Of a stretch of DNA of 64,000 nt, positions 22,085 through 31,670 are shown in pieces. The notes beneath the pieces were generated by a model, which was not told the origin of the DNA, made no database searches, and saw only the letters and a list, made by a program, of their open reading frames with translations. The stretch lies in assembly GCA_001600635.1 (NCBI GenBank), contig BCKL01000035.1, positions 10,589 to 74,588 of the forward strand, given 5' to 3'. This stretch comes from Leucosporidium creatinivorum. Lineage: Eukaryota > Basidiomycota > Microbotryomycetes > Leucosporidiales > Leucosporidiaceae. Position 1 is the first letter of the stretch. Every line of letters begins with the position of its first letter. The position numbers and the translations under genes were made by a program.

Positions 22085-25000
22085 ATGGCGCATGACGGAG
22101 GAGCAGATCACGGGTCTCCCAAGCTGGCAGCCTCTGTACGTCTTCGCTCCGCGCTGTACAGAGACAGCGAGACGCGCTAACTCTTGATCGCCCTCTCTCC
22201 CCCAAGCTTCCAGTTCGCTTTGTCGCCCTCCTTCACACCGGTCTGTCAGCCAGTAAGTGAACTAACATCACTGCTTGGATACACTGCTCACGCTGCTTTA
22301 CAGGCGCGTTTCTGCTCGCTTTGGCGGTCGGCGTTTGGCTCCACTTCGAACGGATCGTCAAGAACCAGGTGAGGCTCACGCAGAGAGCTGACGGTCATGG
22401 ACGGTTAGACGGCTAATACCCTCTAATCACAGTACTGGGCGTATCCGAACGAGTGGTTCCCCTCCGTCTCCGCGCAAGTTGCTTCTCGGAGCCTTCTCGC
22501 ACTCGACTTCGCTGATCTCGCATCCGTCTGCAGTACGATTGGAGACTGGTGTCCCGAGCGCAACCTATTCCAGATTATCATCGCCGTCACCTCAGGTGCG
22601 AACTAGCCGGTCTATAAAACCGAAGCCGAAGCTGACCCGCCCTTCACAGGACCTCGCTTCGCCCTCGTCGCTGCTTCCTACCTGCTCGCCAGGCGACCTG
22701 CCAGCTCGCTACCAGGATTCGTTGCCATCTGCGGTCTGCTGAGGACGCTCGCATGCGGAGGATGGGTCTACTTCACCAGCTCTGACCACGCCGGTAGTAG
22801 TACTCACGACTTCGGCATGATCTCGTGCGTGAGCGGTTTACTGCACCTGTTGACATTGTTCTGACCTCCAAAGTATCCAGGTACATCGTGTTCAACATCC
22901 CTTGGATGGTAGGGACCACGGTCCTCACGGCTTCTAATACACAAGCTCGGCGTTGGCGAGCCGTGCTCGGCTCGACCTTCTTCGCCGCTCTGATCCCGCT
23001 CGTGTACTGGTACATTCAGCACAAAGTCCATCAACGATCTGGAGGTGAGTTTGAAGACCTTCGATGTCTACAGCTGCTGACAGCTAGCTCGCCAGCCTAC
23101 TCGGTCTACGCCCTCTTCGAGTGGAGCTTGATCCTGCTCGATATTGCCTTCGACTCGGTCGCCGTGCTGGACTTCAAGAGGCTAGAGATCAGGGTGGTTG
23201 ATCTGGGAGAAGGTACTGGAGACTCAACGTGAGCTCCTCGCCATCACCTCGCGCGGTCGAAGACTCGAAGCTGATCTCGGCGGGCGCAGATTCCATCTCG
23301 CGCCACCGCTCGCTGGCTCTGAGCAGCACAAGACGTTCGCCCTGGAGGCCTCACTTCACAGGCTCATCTCCTACACCTCGGACACGCGAGCCTTCCTCTC
23401 GGAGACGTACTTCGGTAGGTTCACTTCGCCGCCGTCAAGAGCTTAGGCTTAAGCCGACCTCCGACCTCGACAGCCTTGGTCTTCTGGATCAATCTCACCG
23501 CGCTACCGCCGATGATCTTCTACTCGAGCGTCTGGAGCATGGGGTGAGCTCTCGGCGTTGAACGTGGCCCTCGTGTGCCCCGCTGACCTCTTCTCCCTTT
23601 GCAGCCTCTCGGGCGAGGAAGTCCTTCTCTTCGCTACACTTTCTCCAGCTCTTCTCTCCAACCGTCATGTACGATCCTTCGTCCTTGCACACCCCCTGCT
23701 CCTCCAGCTCTTCAGCTTCGGCGGTAATGCGGCCTACAAGATCGACGACGAAGGCGCGGTCAGGCTACGAGTCGTCGCTTTCGCTACTGGAGCGGGCTGC
23801 TTGCATCATGCGGCACGCTGGTGGGAAGCTCGGAGCAATCGTGTAGAGCTATCATCACGTATTGGGTGCGTACACCCCTCTGGACATTGTCTCGACCTCG
23901 CTGACCTCGGCTCTCTTCCCCCTCGCAGCGCGTTCTCCCTCGGTCTCCTCATCTCCGTCCTGCTCAAGTTCGCCAACTTCAGCCTCAACCCCTTCTGGCC
24001 CATCATGAGCGATGCGCAGAGACCCGACCTTCGCATGCGCACCGGAGGACTCAACACCATCGGTCTCATCCTCGGCGCACTCGCGCTCCTCGACCTCGCC
24101 TATCGTTCGAGCCTTCCCCTCCCGGATCCGCTTGCAGCCAAACCCACCAAGACCGAAAAGACTGGAACCCCATCTTCGAGTACGCCGGCCAGCTCCACCG
24201 TGACCGCTACCAAGCCTTCCGTCCTCTCCTGCGTCGCGGCCTCGGCGGGATTCGGCGCCCTCTTCTTCGTCATCCACTTCCTCTTCACCGACTCTGGCAC
24301 CATCATTGCTTGGTCCTGGGAAGGTTATCCCATCCGAGGACCCACTGCCATGCCTCACGGAGCCCTCACCCTCCTGGCCATGAGCCTCGGCGTTGCCCTC
24401 TCGCACGTGCCCTCCATCGTGACCAGTCAAGAATGGCTCATAGCTGGGTGCACGGGTAGCTGGGTACTATACGCGACCAAGGGCTGGTCCGCCTTTGCCG
24501 GAGGAGCGATTCTCGGCACCATCTCACTCTCCCTCTTTCCCTTCTTCGTCGAATCCCTCGTCCAGCATTCGCCCGGCCAGGCATTCTTCCTTGCCTTCCT
24601 CGTCTACAACATACTCGTACTCTCTAGCGTCTGGACAGTCGCCTACGCCTTCGTACCAGCAGGCGACCTCCTCAGGGAGCGAACCGACGTCGTGCTTTTC
24701 GTCGCCGTCGGCCTCATCTCGCTCGGTTTCGCCAACCTCAAGCGTCCAGCTACGACCATCACCTCTCTGAGCCCACTAGCAGGTATGCTCAAGCGTCTTC
24801 GGACCAGTCTCGTCGTCCTCCTCGTCCTCAGCACCGTCGTCATCTACCATCGCCGACGCCTCGAGATGCCTTCGCCTTATCATCCCGAGGCGCGCCTCGT
24901 CACTGCTTCCATCTGGACTGTCCACTTTGCTTTGGATGGCCGGTGAGTTGTGTGCATGTCTGCTTGCTGCCTCAGCGCAGAAACTGACTCTCGGCCGCTC

Positions 25001-26422
25001 GGCGTTCGCAGCATGTGGGAAAGTCAACGCCGAATGTCCGACATCATACGCGAGGCGGAGCTTGATATCATTGGTGAGCTTTAGCTACCGCGTCGAAGAC
25101 TTTGGCTGACTCTTTGGCAACATCCAGGACTGCTCGAAAGCGACGTGCAGCGGATCGTCGGCGGAAACCGAGACATGTACGCCAGCCTCTCCTTCTCGCG
25201 GGACATCACACTCACCCTTCAATCCACAGCACCCAGTACATCTCCTCGACTCTCAACATGTACGCCGACATCGGTCCCTCTGTAAGATTTGGCTGCTTCT
25301 CTCGCTTCGTCGCCCTGGTCGCCGAGCATCGTCAGAGCAGTCGGAGCTGACCTCTTGTTCGGCTACAGCCCTCCGGCAACACATGGGGAGCCGCTCTCCT
25401 CTCCAAGTTCCCGATTCTCAACTCAACCCATCACCTCTTGCCCTCACCTCACGGCGAGCTCGCACCCGCCATCCATGCGACCCTCGACGTCTACGGCACG
25501 CTCGTCGATGTTGTGGTCGCACACAACGGTCAAGAGGAAGATCCTCTTGACCGAGAGCTGCAGTCGACCGAGCTGGCAAGATTGATGAGGGAGGCTTATC
25601 CTCGACCCGTGATTTTCCTCGGTGAGCTTGCGCCGAGCTGGTCGATGCTGCTATCGGAACTTGCTGACCTGTCCGCACACATAGGCTACGTTGTAACCAA
25701 GCCCCACGCACAGCGACCTGCGCCGTACGAGATCCTCGTCCAGGATGGTTTGATGCTGGACGTTGACGTGAGGCTCGGAGCTCGGCAAAGATATGGATGC
25801 GCGCTGAACCCTTTCTTCGCAGCCTGCTGACGAGGAGAGATGGTGCGAGTATATCTTATTCCGAGGACTCAACCGCGTTGCGTACGCTCGTCTGAACCGC
25901 GGTACGTGATCTTCCCCCTTGGCTCTGCGCCGACTGGTCGCTGACTCGCCACCTCCCGCTAGGCTCCAACCCATCTATCACTGATACCGAGCTCCAAGTC
26001 GCCAAGTTCACCGTCCCAACCGAACCTCTCAAGCTCTGGACCAACGCCTTCGACAAGAGTTTCGTCGTCGACCTCTCACAAGCCAACCGAGTGACGGAGA
26101 GCGTCGTCCCAACCGCCCATCGCTTCGACTCCAAGTTCAGCGGCTACGGGTTCAGAGGACACTACTTCCAGGTGCTGAAGACGGAGGAGGGGACTCCTGG
26201 GCCGCTGTACTACATGTCGGAAGAGGAGAAGGCGGAGAGGATCGCGGCGCAGGCGCAGGTCAGCGAGTGTACTCATCAATGAGCTTGCTGACGAGGCGAC
26301 GCGGTCCTCGATTGCAGTGCTACATGAGTGATTGTGTATCCACATTGCACGAGCGAGAGAGTAGGGTATTGACTGCGAACGAGAGAAGGGGTATCTTGGG
26401 GACGACTCGGCGATCAGGCTGA
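22085..26422 (+). CDS. CWH43: Cwh43: GPI lipid remodelling protein (PGAP2-like plus C-terminal phosphodiesterase-like domain)
   Basis: Cwh43 exchanges the diacylglycerol of GPI anchors for ceramide in the ER. The N-terminal half is PGAP2/Frag1-like: [92 protein letters not shown] and [15 protein letters not shown] multi-span central part follows ([52 protein letters not shown]). The C-terminal half is endonuclease/exonuclease/phosphatase-like: [61 protein letters not shown], ending [20 protein letters not shown] and [10 protein letters not shown]. About 18 exons. Start: ATG at 22085 ([11 protein letters not shown]). The intron 22474-22533 begins GCAAGT, so it is a GC-AG intron. The last intron (after 26258) may be spliced, stop TGA at 26420-26422, or kept, stop at 26281. 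Confidence 0.93.
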
Positions 26423-27680
26423 CCATCCTCCGTCCACGGGAATCACGGCGCCCTGTGAGAAGCAGGGAGAGGTCAGCGTACATCGAGACGTGAGATCGAG
26501 ACGACTCACAGTGATGTAGCTCGCTCCAGAACCGAGCAAGAAAGCGACGACCTTGGCGACCTCCTTCGGGTCGCCCATGCGGTGCATTGGTACGGGCTCA
26601 AGGAGCTCGTCGTTGCTCGCCTCGTTCTTCTCCCACAGCGCATGCAGCAGTGGCGTGTCGATGGCGCCTGAGGTTGCAGAGCAATGGTCAGCGGAGCTGC
26701 GCCGAGAAGAAAGGGCGAAGGCGAAGAAGCTGACCAGGAGCGACGACGTTCACGCGGACATGCTGGCGAGCGTACTCCTTGGCCATCGCTTTGGAGAAGC
26801 CGAGAACGGCATGCTTTGATGCACACTGCGAACGAGCAGAGGTCAGCCGGCAAGCTTTGGTGGGCGGATAAGGTCGGTGTACGTAGGCTGAGCTCCCAGC
26901 GAGCCCCGTCAGGCTGGCGATGCTTCCGATGTTACTGCAAGAGGGAGGGTCGGCTTGGATCCCATTCTCAGCCTTCCGCTCAAGCTCACACGATCGAGTA
27001 GCCGGCGTGAGGCGGCTCGTTCTGGTTGTTCGGCGAGAGGACTCCTTGGAGGAACCATTGGCAGAATGAGTAGCTTCCCTTGACATTGACGTCCATGGTG
27101 GTGGTGAAGAGGTCCATCGGGGTTTCGTGCTGCAGCGGAGCAGGCAGATTGACGCCGGCACCTAGAAGGACCGAGCTGTCAGCCTCGCTCAGCGCGGAAG
27201 CAGCCGAGACTCAACCTACAGTTAACCAGACCGTCAAGACGCTTGTACGATTTGAGGAAAGTCCTCAGCAGCTTCCCTACAGCTTCGTGGTCTGCGGGAG
27301 AGACGGGGTCAGTGGAGCTCGCTCCAAGCGCAGAAGGAAGCAGGCTCACTCGTGACATCCAACACAGCAAACACGACATCCGTCTTCGAAGTATCGCGAA
27401 TCTCTTGGCACACCTCACGCCCGCCTTCTTGATCCTGATCCGTCAACGCGAGGCGGCAGCCCAGCGAGGCGAGATGGAGAGCAACGGCGCGACCGATTCC
27501 ACTTGCAGCGCCGCTGTAAGTAGCAGTAGAGTGAGCTTATCGTTCCCCTGCTCTCACGGCTGATGAGGCTCACGTTACGACGATGGCGCGGCCGGCGAGC
27601 GGACGCAGAGGGTCGGCAGGGGCAGCCTCGGGCACCTTCTCCGACTCTTCGACCGTTCCAGAGTTGTTGAAGAAGTTCAT
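26414..27680 (-). CDS. Short-chain dehydrogenase/reductase (classical SDR)
   Basis: An NAD(P)-dependent oxidoreductase of the classical SDR family. Seen: the nucleotide motif TGAASGIGRAVALHLASLG with the following LALTDQDQEGG, the LDVTDHEAV step, NCAGVNLPAP (the NAG-like motif), NIGSIASLTGLAGSSAYCAS with catalytic Ser and Tyr-x-x-x-Lys (YCASK), VRVNVVAPGAIDTPL and a FabG-like ending [14 protein letters not shown]. Eight or so exons; start at the ATG at 27680 (MNFFNNSGTVEES). It is soluble, about 290 residues. The Asp after the second strand (LTD) suggests NAD(H) preference, a family rule and not proof. The substrate cannot be told; FabG-like and alcohol-type SDRs share this pattern. The stop codon at 26416-26414 lies within the 3' end of CWH43 if that gene's last intron is spliced. 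Confidence 0.88.
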
Positions 27681-28020
27681 CGTTTAACGAGCGAGAGATG
27701 AGAAGAGAAGCGGCGAGGCAAGACGTGGGAGGAGCAAGAGAAGCGCGACCTCGCGGGCAAGTCGGGGACGCAGCGTCGATTGTGCAGAGAGATGCAGAGA
27801 GATACAAGTAGACTGAAGAGTACGAAAGCAGCTCAGAGTTCCTCTCGAGCAGACAAGCCTGCAGCTGTGCTGCTCGGCAAGCTCGCCATCGCCGAGCTCT
27901 CGCTCCGACGACATGTCAAGTCTACAGCGTACGAAACAGCTTCCACCCCACTACTATCACTACTATCGGCACTAGATCATATCCTACGTCCTATCCACTC
28001 GCTCATACTCTCCCGTGAGC
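27681..28020. promoter_or_regulatory. Upstream region of the SDR gene, with a CATCGCCGAGCT element
   Basis: About 340 bp. CATCGCCGAGCT lies at 27887-27898, some 210 bp upstream of the SDR start; the same 12-mer precedes several other minus-strand genes here. No gene seen. Confidence 0.35.
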
Positions 28021-29249
28021 TCAGACGGTCTCCTCGGCGACGACGTGATCCTCGTCCTCTCCGTCGACAAGACGAATCGCTCCCTCCCTGTCCGACTTGA
28101 TGAGGCCCCATCCTAGAGACACAGAAGGAGTGGTCAGCGGTGTCGTCTCCTCCCGTCTTCTCCCGCAACGAGAGCGAAAAGACTCACCAATCGACGAGAC
28201 GAGCGACACAAAGATGAGGCAGGCCGAGAGGACGAGGGCAATGAAGACGGGGGGACTCTTGACCTCCGAGTTGAGGCAAAGAGCGACGTAGAGGAGGATG
28301 GAGCAAGCGGCCCAGACGACGTCCCTCTGGTAAAAGACCTGGACCGCTTGGAGCAGGGCGGCGCCGAGGACGATACCGAATATAATCCAGGAGTGGAAGG
28401 AGTGCTTGGCTTCCCAGTGCGGCTTGTCGCCCGAGGGATGGCGGTAGTAGCTGTAGAACAAGGTCAGCTCTGATCGGAGGAGGAAGGGCCGAAGAACTTA
28501 CCCGAGGGCGAGAAGTCCTCCTTGCCAGATATCGACCTGCAGGAGGACCACGACAAGCATGCTGAGGTTCGGTCGAGGAGGTCAGCGTTGCTATCTTGTC
28601 CACAGTGCTCCTAACAACTCACCGAACTGGTACATGAGCGAAAGCGAACTCGATCGGCTTTCGGTGGGTCGCCGGGTGGTAGAAGAGCGTCGCCCACATC
28701 GACAGGGCGATGACAAAGACGAGGAGCAAGATGATCTCTGCAGCGATGAACCACGCCTGTCCCTTGGGGCCGAAGACGAAGCACAGCGTCCAGGCGGCCA
28801 TCTGCTCGGCGCGGGGGTCAGCGAGCAGTCGGCGGAGGCTTTTGAGACTACTCACCAGCACGTTGACGGCGGCGAGTCGGAGTCCCACACCATTGACGAG
28901 GAGAGCGATAGATTTGCCAGGTACAGCGAGCATTACACAGCTGCAGAAGTGGGGCGTCAGCTTGCGGACCCACCGCGCTCGACAACCAGCCTTACTGCCC
29001 CACTAGGAGGATGCCCAGGATGACCCAGTATCCGCCAATAGTCGTGCTAACGGGAGTCAGAACCGTCAAATACTCATCGCTAATGGCCTTCATCGAGGGA
29101 CTGGCGACTGTCTGGGCGAGAATCACAGCCACGATGAAGATGAGGAGCGACAGAGGTGTCGCGATCTGTTGGCGGGCTACATGGCGCTGCAGCTGTCGAG
29201 TGTGAGCATCGGCCTCGCTGGTAGGCGGTACGGTTTCGGGAGACGACAT
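28021..29249 (-). CDS. Multi-pass membrane protein, DUF1774-like
   Basis: Six or seven exons encode about 270 residues. A short polar N-terminus (MSSPETVPPTSEAD) precedes about eight hydrophobic helices, for example LSLLIFIVAVILAQTV, WVILGILLVGQCVMLAVPG, AWFIAAEIILLLVFVIALS, WIIFGIVLGAALLQAV, ILLYVALCL and VFIALVLSACLIFVSLVS. Between helices lies the loop FYHPATHRKPIEFAFAHVPVR, followed by DIWQGGLLALGYYRHP. This layout (an H-x-P-R loop before a helix, then LGWY-like) resembles the fungal family DUF1774, whose function is unknown; that match is from memory and moderate. The C-terminus is acidic (DGEDEDHVVAEETV). No transporter or enzyme motif is visible. Confidence 0.6.
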
Positions 29250-29589
29250 AGCGGTGAAGGGAGAGAGCGAAAGAGTCGGGCCAAGCGCAAGTGACCGCAT
29301 AGCATCGACATCGCTGAGCTGAATTGAAGTGGCATTTCGGCGAGCTGTACTTGCACAGGCTTATCCTCGAGCAGCACAATGGCATTCCTTCATTTCTTCC
29401 CTGCTCTGACAGCCAGTGGCCGCCTCGTCGGCTCTACCCCTGACTTCTCGGCGCTGGCTCAGTGAGGCTACATTTAATCGAGTGCAACGTCGATGATCGT
29501 CCGTTACAGGAAACTGCGATAGCGCTATACCCCAATCTACCCTTCTCTATGTACAACAAAACGAGAATTACGACCAGAACGAGGACCGA
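29250..29589. other. Intergenic, no gene seen
   Basis: About 340 bp between the DUF1774-like gene start and the 3' end of the PL14-like gene. It should carry the former's promoter; no element stands out. Confidence 0.5.
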
Positions 29590-31265
29590 TTATGCGAAGA
29601 ACGAGTGGAGGAGAAGTGCGATAATGAGGGGAGGAAGCCAGTTGGAGGCAATGGATGATGATGCGCCGGCTCGTTTCAATCCAGGAGGAGTGTAGAGTGT
29701 GGCGTTGACGGCGGGGCCGGTGGTGTTGGAGGGCAAATCGGAGGAGTAGACCTGCGCCGAGGGGTCGTCAGCTTCGGCGTTCATGCAGGGGCTGCAGAGT
29801 CGCCTCCTAAGACGTGAAACTGAGCCCAAACTCACAGTGAATCCCTTAAAATAGGCTCTCTCATTCTTTGGCGGATAGTAGCCCTTGCTGCTGCCGCCAT
29901 AGAAGGTCGAGAAGAGCACTCGGGAGAGAATGACCGACTCGTCCGTCCTCCAAACAAGGCCTGACTGCCCGAGCACAAGAGTATTGTTGATATAGATGTA
30001 GAGGAGGCCGTTGGCGAGTGGTGGTGTGTTGAGGGAGATGAGCTCGGTGACGGTCGTCCAGCTGCCAGTCGGCGGGAGGGAGAAGAAGGGCGAGCAGGCA
30101 GAACGAAGGAAGGGGTAGGGCAGCGGGGGAAGAAAAGTCGGCAAGTGAGATCGCGCTGAGATTGAAGAGCCAAAGCAGAACTCACTCTCCCTTGTTGAAG
30201 GTGAAGGCGCCCCGAGAGAGCGAGATGCCATAGACGTTGTCGCCGCAGATCACGTCGCTTTGTTCGCACAGTGCCTGCGAGTCCAGATAGAGCCGAAGAT
30301 GTCGTGAGGAGTGCACGAGGGCGCCGGGCGGATGACGAGGCCGAAGGAGATGGAAAGAAGGACGAGTGCCGAGCGCCGAGCGCCGAGCGAAGGAGGGGGA
30401 TGGGGAGAAGAGAAGCCAAGATCAGCACGATCCGACAAGGATAGGAAAATCGGACTCACCGCATACTGAGGCGAATAAGCATACACCTCTCCATCCCCTC
30501 CCGTCCTCCACATCAGCCGCGCCGAGAAGCACGACAGCTGGCGATCTCCTCCCGTACACTGTCCCGTCGATGCACCTCCATACAGTCCCGGCAGCTTTCC
30601 CCCTTTCACGAAATCCCAATCCTCGGGGAAAGCGACCTGCAAAAGGCGACGTACTGCATCAGCTTCCCGCGTTTCGGGTCCTCCGAGTCCCGACTCCGCC
30701 GAACCGGCTCACTTGGTAGCTGAGAAGAGCTGTTCTCGGTGCAGCACCCGAGCTGAGTGTACCATCGGCGCTCACGTTGCCCCATGGTAGCGGCCAGAAC
30801 TGACTTCCTACAGAAATGCAAGTGAGCGAGGTTAGCGACTTCCCCTTTGAAGCTTTGAAGCTCGGACGACAACAACGGACCGCCTTTCTGTCCTTTTGGG
30901 TAGTTGACGGAGAGCGCGAGCTGACCCTGTAGTGTGAAAGAGATATAAGCAATCAGCCGCTGCTCCAACATCTTCGTATTCGGCTGTACCGAGTCGTCGA
31001 ACGGGTCTTCTCCCATCGCCAGCGTCTTTGAGCTCGAGACGCCCATCCGCGATTCGAGCTGCCAGTTGTCGTAGAGCCAGCTAGCCGTATTGCTGCTATT
31101 TGAGAGGTCCAAAGTGGCCAAATCCGCCGTTGAACCCGCCGTTGAGGACCAAACGTGCGAAAGGTTGAAAGAGCTCGCAAGGGAATCAGCCGTGGCGATC
31201 TTCTGTAGGGTGAGAGTGTCGGTAGTTGTTGCTGCTCGGGCGATGAGTCCCAAAGGCAGCCGCAT
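29590..31265 (-). CDS. Family 14 polysaccharide lyase-like protein, probably GPI-anchored
   Basis: The core AFPEDWDFVKGGKLPGLYGG, followed by a Cys pair (GQCTGGDRQLSC), FSARLMWRTGGDGEVYAYSP, and later DNVYGISLSRGAFTFNKGEW and SVILSRVLFSTFYGG, is the concanavalin-like fold of polysaccharide lyase family 14 and its fungal relatives. PL14 members cleave glucuronan or alginate; fungal copies may act on the cell's own wall glucuronan, an inference. Start at ATG 31265 (MRLPLGLIARAATTT), a weak signal peptide; a missed upstream exon could supply a better one. The end has small residues before a hydrophobic tail (SSIASNWLPP, then LIIALLLHSFFA), a typical GPI attachment signal. About six introns, roughly 480 residues. 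N-glycosylation sites (NLS, NVS, NNT, NTT, NAT) fit a secreted protein. Confidence 0.8.
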
Positions 31266-31670
31266 TGCTGTGGGGTGGCGAGACGACAAGGCAAGGAGGA
31301 AAGAGGCAAGTCTTTTGGACGAGACCCGAGCTCACGCTCGCTGCGGACGAGGAGCGGAGGTGGGAGGTCGCCTCAGCCGAGAATGCATCAGAGTAGTCGC
31401 AGAGTAAGATACACCTCATCGTACTTGATTCCAAGGTCTCTGAGTTCATCCGCGAGCGAGGCCGATCGACCAAATTTATCGCCGAGCCGGGTCAGTTCGC
31501 CTCTCAACAGCTCTCTAGAGCAGCTGAAATTCAACACGAGAACGCGAACTGATTGCTTGTACGATCTACCAAAGAACAAGATGCGGGAGAACAGCTACAC
31601 ACGAATCTACAAGGCTCTAAACGAGCTTCGGCGAGGGGGTGGGAGGGCACATCTCCACCTGAACAGCTCA
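31266..31670. other. Intergenic, no gene seen
   Basis: About 400 bp between the PL14-like gene and the next minus-strand gene. No coding exon or RNA gene seen. Confidence 0.5.

Noticed and set aside
22806-22870. A pattern GTGCGTGAGC...ATCCAG in CWH43 as an assembly error
   Set aside because: Splicing it restores [15 protein letters not shown], a conserved membrane segment, so it is a normal intron.
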